Assembly: GCA_947626345.1 (NCBI GenBank) | Contig: CANQSF010000009.1 | Span: forward strand, 20,673-84,672 | Source of the DNA: an uncultured Oscillospiraceae bacterium | GTDB taxonomy: Bacteria > Bacillota > Clostridia > Oscillospirales > Oscillospiraceae | DNA: 64,000 bases | Direction of reading: 5' to 3' | Part shown: piece after piece, positions 49,431 to 59,399 of the stretch | How the letters are laid out: each line of letters starts with the position of its first letter | Numbering within the stretch: the stretch's first letter is position 1 | The notes under the pieces: generated by a model | The model's input: only the letters and a program-made list of their open reading frames with translations | The model's database searches: none | What the model was told of the DNA's origin: nothing | Translations under genes and position numbers: made by a program

Positions 49431-50765
49431 ATGAATGCACGGAGAGCCATAGCGCAAGACCCGGTCATCCGGCAGATCGCCGGCGGGGAGGAGACGGCGT
49501 GGATCAATCCCAACTGCCTTCCCTTTGCCGCGACGGACCCTCTCTGCCAGCTGGTGGTGTCGGACGCCGACATCGCCGACGCGGAGCAGAGGCTGCGCCG
49601 CTTTGCGCCCTTCATCGCCAAGCGTTTTCCCGAGACCGCGTCCAGCGGCGGCATCATCGAATCGCCCACTTTGGCGATACCTCGCATGCAGGAGAGGCTG
49701 GAGGAGACCTACGGCTGCCGCATCCCGGGAAAGCTGCTGATGAAGCTGGACAGCCATCTGCCCATCGCCGGCTCGGTGAAGGCCCGCGGCGGCATCTACG
49801 AGGTGCTCAAGCACGCGGAGGATCTGGCCATCGCGGCGGGCAGGCTGACTTTGGAGGACGACTACGCCATCCTGGCCGAGGAGGATATGCGCGCCTTCTT
49901 TGGCCGATACACAGTGCAGGTGGGCTCCACCGGCAATCTGGGCCTCTCCATCGGGATCTCCAGCGCGGCGCTGGGATTTCGGGTGAAGGTGCACATGTCC
50001 GCCGATGCCAAGCAATGGAAAAAGGACCTGCTGCGCAGCAAGGGCGTGGAAGTGATCGAGTATGCCGACGACTATTCCAGAGCGGTGGCGGAGGGGAGGC
50101 GGCAGTCTGACGAGGACCCCATGAGCCACTTCGTGGACGACGAGCGGTCGGTGGATCTGTTCCTCGGCTACGCCGTCGCCGCCGGACGGCTCAAGTCGCA
50201 GCTGGATGAGATGGGCCTGACCGTGGACCGGGACCACCCGCTGCTGGTCTATCTGCCCGCAGGCGTGGGCGGCGCGCCCGGCGGGGTCTCCTACGGGCTG
50301 AAGCGGATCTTCAAGGACGACGTGCACTGCTTCTTCACCGAGCCCACCCAGTGTCCGTCTGTGCTGCTGGGCATCGCCACCGGGCTGTATGAGCGGGCAA
50401 ATGTCCATGCGTTCGGCCTGACAGGCATCACCGAGGCGGACGGCCTGGCCTGCGCCAGCCCCTCCGGTTTTGTCACGCGGATCATGTCGCCGCTGCTGAG
50501 CGGAGAGTTCACGGTCAGCGACGGGCGGCTTTACGACGATCTGCGGCTGCTCTATGATGCGGAAAAGCTCCAGATCGAGCCATCCAGCTGCGCCGGCTTT
50601 GCCGGCCCCCGGGGCCTGCTGCACTATGCGGATTCCAGGCGCTATTGTGAAGAGCACGGCCTGGATGAAAAGCGGCTGTCCAACGCCCTGCAGATCGTCT
50701 GGGCCACCGGCGGACTGCTGGTGCCAGAAGAGATCCGGCGGTCCTATTTGGCGACGTACCTGTGA
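49431..50765 (+). CDS. dsdA: D-serine ammonia-lyase
   Basis: PLP enzyme degrading D-serine to pyruvate and ammonia. 444 residues, normal length. The cofactor lysine is K117 in HLPIAGSVKARGGIYEVL. VGSTGNLGLSIGISSAALGF and the glycine-rich YLPAGVGGAPGGVSYGLK bind phosphate. The C-terminal PSSCAGFAGP is typical. GAAAGAAGG precedes the ATG. It may detoxify D-serine or feed on peptidoglycan- or host-derived D-amino acids. No dsdC or dsdX homologue is adjacent. It is followed by its own terminator. Confidence 0.95.
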   Translation: MNARRAIAQDPVIRQIAGGEETAWINPNCLPFAATDPLCQLVVSDADIADAEQRLRRFAPFIAKRFPETASSGGIIESPTLAIPRMQERLEETYGCRIPGKLLMKLDSHLPIAGSVKARGGIYEVLKHAEDLAIAAGRLTLEDDYAILAEEDMRAFFGRYTVQVGSTGNLGLSIGISSAALGFRVKVHMSADAKQWKKDLLRSKGVEVIEYADDYSRAVAEGRRQSDEDPMSHFVDDERSVDLFLGYAVAAGRLKSQLDEMGLTVDRDHPLLVYLPAGVGGAPGGVSYGLKRIFKDDVHCFFTEPTQCPSVLLGIATGLYERANVHAFGLTGITEADGLACASPSGFVTRIMSPLLSGEFTVSDGRLYDDLRLLYDAEKLQIEPSSCAGFAGPRGLLHYADSRRYCEEHGLDEKRLSNALQIVWATGGLLVPEEIRRSYLATYL

Positions 50766-50792
50766 GCTTTCGACAATATCACGCACATACGG

Positions 50793-50842
50793 GGACCTGT
50801 TTTATGCTTTCCGCCAGGCGGGAGCATGGGGCAGGTCCTTTT
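50793..50842 (+). terminator. dsdA terminator
   Basis: Long imperfect hairpin. GGACCTG (50793-50799) pairs with CAGGTCC (50832-50838), inner pairs ATGCT / AGCAT and CCGCC / GGCGG, then TTTTCTG. The 50843-50969 stretch after it holds no gene that I can support. Confidence 0.75.
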
Positions 50843-50969
50843 CTGTTATAAGGAGGGAACGGCTCGAAGGATCGGACGGATGGAATGAATGGCGACTGCA
50901 TAAATTCATAAATATTCGCGGAGATCATGGCCCGTTCTGTGGGCAAAACGGCGTAATTTTTTCCGGCAG

Positions 50970-50998
50970 TTGCGCATCAAAAGGAGATATGATATAGT
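50970..50998 (+). promoter_or_regulatory. Promoter of peptide transporter operon 2
   Basis: TTGCGC (50970-50975), 17-bp spacer, TATAGT (50993-50998) with TGA before it. The leader is about 140 bases to the lipoprotein ATG. Confidence 0.7.
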
Positions 50999-51040
50999 AC
51001 AAAAAGTTTAAGATGCTATCACATTATATCGTTAAATTCC

Positions 51041-51079
51041 CAGTAGGACGTCCTACTGCGCTTGCGGTACCCGCAAGCG
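51041..51079 (+). promoter_or_regulatory. Tandem stem-loops in the operon 2 leader
   Basis: Perfect palindrome CAGTAGGACGTCCTACTG (51041-51058) directly followed by a 9-bp hairpin CGCTTGCGG / CCGCAAGCG with loop TAC (51059-51079). The order and sizes mirror the leader of operon 1. Confidence 0.65.
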
Positions 51080-51145
51080 ATGAGACCTTCCAGTCCGTAT
51101 CCTATGCGGCGCGGCGCGCCGATCAAATACCTAGGAGGAATGAAA

Positions 51146-53482
51146 ATGAACATGAAGAAGATCCTTGCTGTTCTGCTGGCTGCGGCCATGCTGCTGGGGC
51201 TGCTGGCCGGCTGCGGCGGCTCCGGCTCCGAGGAGAGCGCCGAGGCCACTCCCGCTGCCGACGTCCCCCCCGAGGAAGAGGTCGCTCAGGAGCCCACCTA
51301 CACCTTCCATGAGAAGTGGGCCACCGGCGGCATAAACACCTGGTCTCCCACCGACTGGGAGAACTCCAACGAGGCGGACATCCAGGGCTACACCAGCTCC
51401 GTGTTCTATGAGTTCATGATGAACGAGGACAAGGACGGCTACGACATCTGGCCGGTGGCGGCCTCTGAAATGCCCATCGATGTGACCGCGGACTACGCCG
51501 GCAACGAGACCTACGGCGTGCCCGCCGACGCCACCGAGGGTTATGCATGGCAGATCAATCTGAATCCGGATATGTGCTGGGAGAACGGCGAGCCCATCAA
51601 CGCCGATACCTATCTCTATTCCATGCAGCAGTACCTCAACCCCGAGATGAAGAACTACCGCGCCTCTTCTTTCTATGAGGGCACCGCGGGCCTTGCCAAT
51701 GCCAAGCAGTACTACAACGGCGGCGGCATGATGCACCTGGACGCCTGCGACACCGTGGGCTACGACGTTCCCCTTGAGGAGGCCGGCGAGGTGTACATCA
51801 ACACCGCTGAGTCCTGCTACTGGTGGGGCGAGAGCATGGAGGCCGCCTACAACGAGGGCTATGCCGACTACTTCATCCTGTCCGACGGCACCGATTTTCT
51901 GGAGAAGTATGAAAACGGCGTGGACATCCTGGTGGATGAGGCGTTGTACGCCGATCTGCAGGATCTGTGCGAGATCGGCGGAGACGTGCCGGAGAACTGG
52001 ATCGAGTTCTGCTTCACTCTGGAGGAGTCCGAGGCCATCGACTTCGACCAGGTGGGCATCGTGAAGAACGACGATTACTCCATCACCCTGATCCTGACCA
52101 ACCCCATCACGCCGTTCTTCGCCTGCTACAGCCTGGCCATCACCCCCATCTATGAGCCCATGTACGAGGAGCTGAAGCAGGACACCGGCGATATCGTCAA
52201 GAGCACCTACGGCACCAGCGCGGACAAGTGGATCTCCTGCGGGCCCTATAAGCTGACCACCTACCAGGCGGACAAGCACATCGTGTTCGAGCGCAACGAG
52301 AACTGGTTCGGCTACAACGATCCCCGCTATGAGGGCCTCTATCAGACCACGGGCATCGACGTGGAGTTCGTGGACGACCCCGCCACCCGTCTGAACCTGT
52401 TCCTGCAGGGCAACAGCGACTATGTGAGCTTGCGCACCGAGGATATGGAGCTGTACGGCAACAGCGATTACGCCTATTATTCTCCGCTGTCCTATACTTG
52501 GGTGCTCAGCTTCAACACCGATCCGGAGATGCTGGCCACCGAGGACACCGACACGGCCTGCCACTCCATCCTGCAGCTGCAGGACTTCCGGCACGCCATC
52601 TCCCTGTCTCTGGACCGGGTGGGCTTTTCCCAGACGGTGGCCGCCTCTGAGCCGGGCTACGGTCTGCTCAACTACGTGTATATCTGCGATCCCGACACCG
52701 GCGAGCTTTACCGCGACAGCGAATACGCCAAGCAGGCGCTGTGCGAGCTGTACGGCGTGGAGGACGAGAGCCAGATCACCGGCTATGACAAGCAGGCCGC
52801 GGCGGAGCTGTTCCAGGCCGCCTATGACGAGGCCATCGCCGACGGCATCATGACCGAGAACCAGACGGTGGAGCTGGACTTCCACTGCTGGGAGGATACG
52901 AAGCTGTATCAGGACTGGACCAACTTCATCCAGGCCGCCATCAATGACGCCACCGTGGGCACCTCCCTGGAGGGGAAGGTGACCGTGAACCTGGTGGTGG
53001 TGGAGGACGTGTACACCGACTGCGAGAACGGTCTGGCCGATATGGCCTGCACCAGCTGGGGCGGCGCGGACATGGATCCCTATTCCATGATGCAGTGCTA
53101 CACCGACCCCGCCTACAACCTGGTCTACGGCTATGACGGGACCACCCATCAGATCACCATCAACGTCAACGGCGAGGACATCACCATGAGCGCCTACGAC
53201 TGGTATCAGGAGCTGTGCATGGGCGAGTACGCCGTGGCGGACCTGGATACCCGTAACCAGATCCTGGCCGGCATCGAAAAGGGCGTGCTGGAGTGGTACG
53301 GCCAGGTGGTGCTGTTCTACGACGTCTCCGCGGGCATGTACTCCCAGCGCGTGATCCCGGGCTCCGAGGAGTACATCAACTCCCTGGTGGGCTTCGGCGG
53401 CACGGCCTTTATGACCTATACCATGGATGACGCCGAGTGGGCGGAGTATTGCGCTTCCCAGAACAACAATCTGACCTACTGA
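51146..53482 (+). CDS. Peptide ABC transporter substrate-binding lipoprotein, operon 2
   Basis: 778 residues. Lipoprotein signal MNMKKILAVLLAAAMLLGLLAGC with acylated Cys23 and a short acidic linker. The family 5 binding domain is large (about 720 residues). Segments such as WQINLNPDMCWENGEPINADTY, YKLTTYQADKHIVFERNENWFGYNDP, DFRHAISLSLDRVGFSQTV and MACTSWGGADMDPYSMMQCY support the call. It lacks the repeat tracts of the operon 1 paralogue. Of three close ATGs, 51146 has the best distance to TAGGAGG. It is followed by a hairpin without U run. Confidence 0.93.
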   Translation: MNMKKILAVLLAAAMLLGLLAGCGGSGSEESAEATPAADVPPEEEVAQEPTYTFHEKWATGGINTWSPTDWENSNEADIQGYTSSVFYEFMMNEDKDGYDIWPVAASEMPIDVTADYAGNETYGVPADATEGYAWQINLNPDMCWENGEPINADTYLYSMQQYLNPEMKNYRASSFYEGTAGLANAKQYYNGGGMMHLDACDTVGYDVPLEEAGEVYINTAESCYWWGESMEAAYNEGYADYFILSDGTDFLEKYENGVDILVDEALYADLQDLCEIGGDVPENWIEFCFTLEESEAIDFDQVGIVKNDDYSITLILTNPITPFFACYSLAITPIYEPMYEELKQDTGDIVKSTYGTSADKWISCGPYKLTTYQADKHIVFERNENWFGYNDPRYEGLYQTTGIDVEFVDDPATRLNLFLQGNSDYVSLRTEDMELYGNSDYAYYSPLSYTWVLSFNTDPEMLATEDTDTACHSILQLQDFRHAISLSLDRVGFSQTVAASEPGYGLLNYVYICDPDTGELYRDSEYAKQALCELYGVEDESQITGYDKQAAAELFQAAYDEAIADGIMTENQTVELDFHCWEDTKLYQDWTNFIQAAINDATVGTSLEGKVTVNLVVVEDVYTDCENGLADMACTSWGGADMDPYSMMQCYTDPAYNLVYGYDGTTHQITINVNGEDITMSAYDWYQELCMGEYAVADLDTRNQILAGIEKGVLEWYGQVVLFYDVSAGMYSQRVIPGSEEYINSLVGFGGTAFMTYTMDDAEWAEYCASQNNNLTY

Positions 53483-53500
53483 TCCTATCCCTGCGTATAC

Positions 53501-53536
53501 CGGCAGGCGGAGGCAGGAAACTGCCGCCGCCTGCCG
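53501..53536 (+). terminator. Intercistronic hairpin after lipoprotein 2
   Basis: CGGCAGGCGG / CCGCCTGCCG outer stem with inner GGCAG-GAAA-CTGCC (GNRA tetraloop) and one mismatch. There is no U run. It probably stabilises the lipoprotein message or attenuates the permeases. Confidence 0.6.
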
Positions 53537-53589
53537 TGTCAAAATCATCCGGCTGACAGGGATACGGAAGAAAAGGACGGAAGCGACCA

Positions 53590-54558
53590 ATGGCAAAATA
53601 CATCCTCAAGCGCTGTGTGATGATGGTCATCAGCGGCTTCATCATCATGACCATGCTCTTTGTGCTCATCCGGCTGCTGCCCAACCAGATCCACGCGGTC
53701 CAGGGCGGCTTCGACCAGGCCGTGCGGGATATGCGCAAGGCCTGGGGCTACGACGAGCCCATCATGGTCCAATATGGGATATTCCTCAAAAAAGTCTTTA
53801 CCGAGTGGGACTGGGGCTTCTGCACCACCATCGGCACCTTTTTGCAGGATGTGACGGATTATCTGGCGGAGAAGATGCCCTACACGGTGTATGTCAACGT
53901 GGTGTCCCTGGTGATCTCCACGCCTCTGGGGCTCATCTTCGGCATCCTGGCAGCCATATTCAAGAACAAGTGGCAGGACCAGCTGATCAACGTGTTCATC
54001 ATGTTCTTCATCTCCGTGCCCGCCTTCGTATACGCATTTTTGCTGCAGTACTACGTGGGCTTCAAGCTGAACCTGTTCCCGCTGGTACTGGAGACAGGCA
54101 ATGACTTTTTCTCCCTGTCGATGCTGAAAAGCGCGGTCATGCCCATCCTGGCGCTGAGCTTCGGCACCATCGCGGGGGATATGCGTCTGGTGCGCGCGGA
54201 GCTGACCGAGACGCTCACCACGGACTATATGCTCATGGCCCGGACCAAGGGACTGACCTATCGCCAGGCCACAGTCCGCCACGCGCTGCGCAACTCCATG
54301 GTGCCGCTGCTGCCGTCGTTCATGGCGGATGTGATCTACGTCATATCCGGCTCCATGATCATCGAGCAGATCTTCGCCATCCCCGGCATCGGCAAGACAT
54401 ATCTGCTGTCCATCACCAGCCGGGATTACTCCGTGTTCATGACCATCAGCATGTTCTATGTGGCGGTGGGCCTGGTGGCCGGGCTGCTGTTCGATCTGAG
54501 CTACGGCTTCATCGACCCGCGCATCCGTATGGGAGGAGGCAAGACCAATGAGCTATAA
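53590..54558 (+). CDS. Peptide ABC transporter permease B, operon 2
   Basis: 322 residues, OppB/DppB type. TM1 is VMMVISGFIIMTMLFVLIRLLP, then a loop of about 65 residues with a RKAWGYDEPIMVQYGIFLKKVF segment. The BPD_transp_1 domain has five further helices and the EAA loop TETLTTDYMLMARTKGLTYRQATVRHALRNSMVP. The end FDLSYGFIDPRIRMG is typical. The gene overlaps the next permease by 11 bases. The ribosome site is GGAAG. Confidence 0.93.
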   Translation: MAKYILKRCVMMVISGFIIMTMLFVLIRLLPNQIHAVQGGFDQAVRDMRKAWGYDEPIMVQYGIFLKKVFTEWDWGFCTTIGTFLQDVTDYLAEKMPYTVYVNVVSLVISTPLGLIFGILAAIFKNKWQDQLINVFIMFFISVPAFVYAFLLQYYVGFKLNLFPLVLETGNDFFSLSMLKSAVMPILALSFGTIAGDMRLVRAELTETLTTDYMLMARTKGLTYRQATVRHALRNSMVPLLPSFMADVIYVISGSMIIEQIFAIPGIGKTYLLSITSRDYSVFMTISMFYVAVGLVAGLLFDLSYGFIDPRIRMGGGKTNEL

Positions 54559-56035
54559 GCCGGAACAGTTCGCCCCCTATATGGATATGGACGACAGCTG
54601 CTTTGCCCTGGTGCAGCGCAGCGAAAAGGTACACGACAAAAAGCTGGATACCAAGCCGGTGGGCTATTTTCGGGACGCCATGGGCCGTTTCGCTCGGAAC
54701 AAGGGCAGCGTGATCTGCGCCGTGGTGCTGCTGATCCTGGCCATCTACGCCGCCATCGGCCCGGAGATCTCCCATTACGGCGGCAGCGATTACGACGGCT
54801 ATTACGGCTACGCGCTGCCCAAAAACGGTGTCTGTGTGCGGCTGGGGCTGGATTTCTGGGACGGCTGCTCCGATATCACGGCCAACCAGCAGACCTACGA
54901 TTACTACGACGCGATCCCCGGCGCCATCGTGGAGCGCTCCGAGCCCTATGAGAAGGTGGTGGACGCGGGGCGGAAGAACGTCTATTATGACCTGCGCATC
55001 GACTCCTACGCCAAGGTGGGCTATGTGACCGTGCTGCTCACCAGCGGGGAGTATGAGGCCGCCCGGGCCTATGAGCAGGAGCAGGGTGTCCAGCTTTTCT
55101 ATCCCGTCATCGACGACAGCCAGATCACCTACCAGGTCAACAAGGGCAACGCCAACGGCTGGTATCTGACCAACAGCAAGGGCGTGGCCAAGCGGGATGA
55201 GAACGGCCAGCTGCAGGATATCTACCTGCGGGACGAAAACGGCGAGCCGCTGTATACCATCCTCAAAATGAACGGCGCCCAGGTCCAATGCCGGGTGCTG
55301 TACTCGGCGTGGTATCGGTATCTGCACGGGTACGACGCGTCGTTCCTGTTCGGCGCGGACTCCTATGGCTATGACATCTTCGCCCGGCTGGCGCTGGGCG
55401 CCCGGCTGAGCCTGGTGCTGAGCATACTGGTGTCCTCCATCTCGCTGGGCATCGGCATCGTTGTGGGCGCGCTGGAGGGCTATTACGGCGGTTGGTTCGA
55501 CCTGATCTTCGAGCGGATCAAGGACATCCTGTGGGAGATCCCCACGGTGGTGTTCATGAGCCTGTTCCAGATCTACTTCGCCAAAAAGCTGGGCGTGATC
55601 GTGACGCTGTTTTTCGCGTTCGTGTTCTTCGACTGGATCGGGGAGTCCTCCACGGTCCGGGCGCAGTTTTACCGCTTCAAGGGCCAGGAGTACGTGCTGG
55701 CGGCCCGGACGCTGGGCGCCAAGGACAGGCGGATCATCTTCCGCCACATCCTGCCCAACGCCGCGGGATTCATCGTCACCACCTCCGTGCTCTCCATCCC
55801 CGGCGTCATATTCACAGAGGCGAACATGACCTATCTGGGCATCGTGAACCTGCAGTCCAGCTCCGTCACCAGCGTGGGCACCATGCTCAACAACGGCCAG
55901 GCGGCGCTGTCCACCTATCCCCATTGCGTGTTTTTCCCGGCTGCGTTCATCTCGATCCTTCTGATCTGCTTCAACATTTTCGGCAACGGCCTGCGCGACG
56001 CCTTCAACCCGTCGTTGCGTGGCGTGGAGGAGTGA
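54548..56035 (+). CDS. Peptide ABC transporter permease C with large ectodomain, operon 2
   Basis: 495 residues. The N-terminal cytosolic part of about 53 residues is followed by TM1 (VICAVVLLILAIYAAIG). An extracytoplasmic region of about 197 residues (72-268) then precedes the permease core, which starts at FGADSYGYDIFARLALGARLSLV (a variant of GTDxxGRD). The EAA loop is YVLAARTLGAKDRRIIFRHILPNA. The ectodomain is rich in Tyr and Asp and has no RCC1-like repeats, so it is unrelated to the operon 1 insertion. Similar enlarged loops occur in AmiD/OppC proteins of some Firmicutes. GGAGGAGG precedes the ATG. Confidence 0.92.
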   Translation: MSYKPEQFAPYMDMDDSCFALVQRSEKVHDKKLDTKPVGYFRDAMGRFARNKGSVICAVVLLILAIYAAIGPEISHYGGSDYDGYYGYALPKNGVCVRLGLDFWDGCSDITANQQTYDYYDAIPGAIVERSEPYEKVVDAGRKNVYYDLRIDSYAKVGYVTVLLTSGEYEAARAYEQEQGVQLFYPVIDDSQITYQVNKGNANGWYLTNSKGVAKRDENGQLQDIYLRDENGEPLYTILKMNGAQVQCRVLYSAWYRYLHGYDASFLFGADSYGYDIFARLALGARLSLVLSILVSSISLGIGIVVGALEGYYGGWFDLIFERIKDILWEIPTVVFMSLFQIYFAKKLGVIVTLFFAFVFFDWIGESSTVRAQFYRFKGQEYVLAARTLGAKDRRIIFRHILPNAAGFIVTTSVLSIPGVIFTEANMTYLGIVNLQSSSVTSVGTMLNNGQAALSTYPHCVFFPAAFISILLICFNIFGNGLRDAFNPSLRGVEE

Positions 56036-56038
56036 GCC

Positions 56039-58186
56039 ATGAGCAAGACGCTGGAAGTGAAAAATCTGCGCATCTCCTTCAAGGTCAGCGAGGGGACCGT
56101 CAAGGCCGTCCGGGACATCAGCTTCGATCTGGAAAAAGGGGAGACCCTTTGCATCGTGGGCGAGTCCGGCTCCGGCAAGTCCGTCACCGCCAAGGCCATC
56201 CTGGGCATCCTAGCCGGCAACAGCATCGTTGAGGGCGGCGAGATCATTTACCGGGGGGACGATCTGCTCAAGTACACCGAGCGGGATTTTGAGAAGATCC
56301 GGGGCAATCTGATCACCATGATCTTCCAGGACCCGCTGTCGTCCTTGAACCCCATCATGCGCATCGGCAAGCAGATGACCGAGGCCACCATCCTCAACGG
56401 CCGCACCAACCGGAAAAACGCCAAAAAGGACTATACCACCAAGCTGGACCAGATCGCCGGGGCCATGAAGGCCGCCGGCTGCCCGGCCCAGCAGGTGCAG
56501 GAGCACATGCGCCGGTTCAAGGCCATGGCAAAGACCGGCAGCGCGCTGGAGAGCGCCTATCATCTGGCCCGGGATTACGCTGATTCGGCCTGTCTGAGCA
56601 TCGACCAGATGCTGGTGGACGTGCACGAGAACGACCCGAAGCTGATGCAGCCCGAGTTCCGGGAGCTGGACGAAAAGATCGAAAAATGCTACGATCCTTA
56701 TCTTCTGACGAAAGAGGATAAAGCGTTCGCCGCGCTGCTGAGCCAGCTGCACGAGGCGCAGGCAAAGTACGACGGCAAGGACGGTGAGGCGCTCACCCAG
56801 GCACTGCTCGCCGTACAGAGCGCGCTGCGCGCGGCGCTCGACGCGCCTGTGCCGGACTTTTTCGGCCTGGGCTATTACACCCTCTACGGGGACAAAAATG
56901 CCCTCTCCGGCAAGAATACAGACCAGCTGAACGCCCTGGTGGGGCCGTATCTGGACGAGCAGTTCATGAACGGCTTCCTCGCCGATCTGGCCAAGGCGCT
57001 CCGCTATAACGCCGGGCAGGTGATCCCTTGGAAGGAGAAGACCGTGACCGCGCTGCGCGCGGCTCTGCCCGGGTTCCAGCAGGAGAAGCTGGAGAAGAGC
57101 GCCTGCGAGAGCGCGTCCAAGGAGCTGTGCCACCTGGTGGACAAGTCCATCGACCGGCTGAGCCTGCGGCAGAACACCAAGGCCACCACCTTCCGCACCA
57201 CCATGGAAAAGAACCTGCGCCGCCATTTTGACGGCGTGGTGAACAACCCCAAGGAGCTGCGCCGGGAAAAGCGGCAGAGCGCCAAGCTGGAGCGGGCCGC
57301 CGCCCGCCGTTCCGACGTGGGCAAGGTCACGCCCGCCGTGCTGGTGGATCTGGACCTGACCCGGGGAAACATCACATCCGCCATGGAGGAGCTGGCCAGT
57401 TCCTATGAGCAGGAGCTGGCAGCCGGTCCGGAGACGGATCATGACGTGCAGGCCCGGGAGATGGTGGCGGCTCTGCGGGGCATGAGCTTCACCATGACCA
57501 ACAAGGTCTCCAAGCAGGCGGCCTACGACAAGGCCATCCGCATCATGGAGGACGTGGGCATCAAAGAGCCCCGCAAGCGTTTCAAGCAGTATCCCTTTGA
57601 ATTCTCCGGCGGCATGCGCCAGCGCATCGTGATCGCCATCGCCGTGGCGGCCAACCCGGATATCCTGATCTGCGACGAGCCCACCACCGCCCTGGACGTG
57701 ACCATCCAGGCCCAGATCCTGGAGCTGATCAACGACCTGAAGAAAAAGCGGAACATCAGCGTCATCTTCATCACCCACGATCTGGGCGTGGTGGCCAACA
57801 TGGCCGACCGGGTGGCGGTGATGTACGCCGGCAAGATCGTGGAGTTCGGCACGGCCCGGGACATCTTCTATCACCCGGCCCATCCCTATACCTGGGCGCT
57901 GCTGGCGTCCATGCCGGATCTGGACACCAAAGAGAAGCTGGAGGCCATCCAGGGCACGCCTCCCAACATGATCTATCCGCCGAAGGGCGACGCCTTTGCC
58001 GAGCGCAACGAGAACGCCCTGGCCATCGACTTTGAACGGGAGCCGCCTATGTTCCAGATCTCCGACACCCACTGGGCGGCCACGTGGCTGCTGCACCCCA
58101 AGGCGCCCAAGATCGACCCGCCCAAGAGCGTGACGGACCGCATCCGCCGTATGCGGGACAGAGAGGAGGCGGCTGCCAATGGCTGA
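56039..58186 (+). CDS. Peptide ABC transporter ATPase D with very large insertion, operon 2
   Basis: 715 residues, twice the size of a normal OppD. Walker [14 protein letters not shown] (41-53), Q-loop [20 protein letters not shown] near 97, signature [17 protein letters not shown] at about 522, Walker [16 protein letters not shown]-loop [14 protein letters not shown]. About 375 additional residues (roughly 120-500) sit between the Q-loop and the signature, inside the helical subdomain, mostly charged and helical ([20 protein letters not shown] to [19 protein letters not shown]). I recognise no domain in it. The family's C-terminal cysteine motif is absent. It starts three bases after permease C. 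Confidence 0.92.
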   Translation: MSKTLEVKNLRISFKVSEGTVKAVRDISFDLEKGETLCIVGESGSGKSVTAKAILGILAGNSIVEGGEIIYRGDDLLKYTERDFEKIRGNLITMIFQDPLSSLNPIMRIGKQMTEATILNGRTNRKNAKKDYTTKLDQIAGAMKAAGCPAQQVQEHMRRFKAMAKTGSALESAYHLARDYADSACLSIDQMLVDVHENDPKLMQPEFRELDEKIEKCYDPYLLTKEDKAFAALLSQLHEAQAKYDGKDGEALTQALLAVQSALRAALDAPVPDFFGLGYYTLYGDKNALSGKNTDQLNALVGPYLDEQFMNGFLADLAKALRYNAGQVIPWKEKTVTALRAALPGFQQEKLEKSACESASKELCHLVDKSIDRLSLRQNTKATTFRTTMEKNLRRHFDGVVNNPKELRREKRQSAKLERAAARRSDVGKVTPAVLVDLDLTRGNITSAMEELASSYEQELAAGPETDHDVQAREMVAALRGMSFTMTNKVSKQAAYDKAIRIMEDVGIKEPRKRFKQYPFEFSGGMRQRIVIAIAVAANPDILICDEPTTALDVTIQAQILELINDLKKKRNISVIFITHDLGVVANMADRVAVMYAGKIVEFGTARDIFYHPAHPYTWALLASMPDLDTKEKLEAIQGTPPNMIYPPKGDAFAERNENALAIDFEREPPMFQISDTHWAATWLLHPKAPKIDPPKSVTDRIRRMRDREEAAANG

Positions 58187-59399
58187 TCGTGAGCCTATCC
58201 TGCAGGTGCGCCACCTGAAGCAGTACTTTGGCAAAAAGGACTTCAAGGCGGTGGACGACATCAGCTTTGACGTCTATCCCGGCGAGGTATTCGGTCTGGT
58301 GGGGGAGTCCGGCTGCGGAAAGACCACCACCGGCCGGGCCATCATCAAGCTGTACAACATCACCGGCGGCGAGGTGATCTTCAAGGGCCAGCGCATCAGC
58401 GCCGGTCCCCGGACCTTCACCGACGCCATCGCCGCGGAGAAGAAAGCCTCCGCCGCGCGGATCGAAAAACTGAAAAACGGCGGCGACGCCCAGGCGATCA
58501 AGGACGAGGAGCAGCATCTGGCAGCCTTTATCAAGGAGCAGAAGCAGGCGGCTAAGGAAGCGGCCCGGGACCAGAAGGACTGCATCAGGCTCTATCGGGA
58601 GCGCCGGGCAAAGGAGATCCGGGAGGAATATGAGTCCCGTCTGGCCGGCGCCGAGGGCGACGTGCGCCGCACGCTGGAGAAGGAGAGGGACGCGCTGCTG
58701 CACGAGGCGGCGAAAGAGAACATCGTCACCAAAATGCAGATGGTGTTCCAGGACCCCATATCATCCCTGAACCCCCGCATGACCGTGCGGGAGATCATCG
58801 CCGAGGGCCTGCGCATCCAGGGCATAAAGGACGAAAAGTACATCAACCAGCAGGTCTACGAGATGCTGGAACGGGTGGGCCTGGTGAAGGAGCACGCCGA
58901 GCGGTATCCCCATGAGTTCTCCGGCGGCCAGCGCCAGCGGATCGGCATCGCCCGGGCTATCATCATGAATCCGGATCTGATCATCGCCGACGAGCCGGTG
59001 TCCGCGCTGGACGTGTCCATCCAGGCGCAGGTCATCAACCTGCTCAACGACCTGCGCCGGGACATGGGCCTGACCATCCTCTTCATCGCCCACGACCTGT
59101 CCGTGGTGAAGTATTTCTCCGACCGCATCGCGGTGATGTATTTCGGCAAGATCGTGGAGCTGGCCGACTCCGACGAGCTGTTCGCCCACCCTATGCACCC
59201 CTACACCCGCTCACTTCTGTCGGCGATCCCGCTGCCGGACCCGGACTATGAACAGCGCCGGCGGCGCATCGTCTATCAGCCTGCCATCGCCCACGACTAC
59301 TCCCAGGAGGAGCCCCGATTCACGGAGATCATCCCCGGCCACTTCGTCAGCGCGAACAGCCAGGAGCTGGCCCGGTATAAGGCGGAGTACGGTCTATGA
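58179..59399 (+). CDS. Peptide ABC transporter ATPase F with coiled-coil insertion, operon 2
   Basis: 406 residues, OppF type. Walker [14 protein letters not shown] (43-55), Q-loop [14 protein letters not shown] near 190, signature [15 protein letters not shown], Walker [16 protein letters not shown]-loop FIAHDLSVV. About 100 extra residues (78-180) of Lys/Glu/Ala-rich helix ([51 protein letters not shown]) separate Walker A and Q-loop at the same place as the longer insertion in operon 1's ATPase F. The C-terminal cysteine motif is missing. It overlaps ATPase D by eight bases. Confidence 0.93.
   Translation: MADREPILQVRHLKQYFGKKDFKAVDDISFDVYPGEVFGLVGESGCGKTTTGRAIIKLYNITGGEVIFKGQRISAGPRTFTDAIAAEKKASAARIEKLKNGGDAQAIKDEEQHLAAFIKEQKQAAKEAARDQKDCIRLYRERRAKEIREEYESRLAGAEGDVRRTLEKERDALLHEAAKENIVTKMQMVFQDPISSLNPRMTVREIIAEGLRIQGIKDEKYINQQVYEMLERVGLVKEHAERYPHEFSGGQRQRIGIARAIIMNPDLIIADEPVSALDVSIQAQVINLLNDLRRDMGLTILFIAHDLSVVKYFSDRIAVMYFGKIVELADSDELFAHPMHPYTRSLLSAIPLPDPDYEQRRRRIVYQPAIAHDYSQEEPRFTEIIPGHFVSANSQELARYKAEYGL

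Noticed and set aside
50880..50920. Short frame MNGDCINS as a leader peptide before operon 2
   Set aside because: It lies upstream of the predicted promoter of operon 2 and lacks a convincing ribosome site.
39947..50960. Shared TGGGCAAA..GTAATT words upstream of both transporter promoters
   Set aside because: About 15 of 20 bases agree, but the distance to the -35 differs (52 against 30 bases) and the match is within what chance allows.
51131..53596. 821-codon minus-strand frame opposite lipoprotein 2
   Set aside because: The lipoprotein has a clear signal peptide, lipobox and binding-protein motifs. The antisense product is repetitive Val/Gly/His/Leu.
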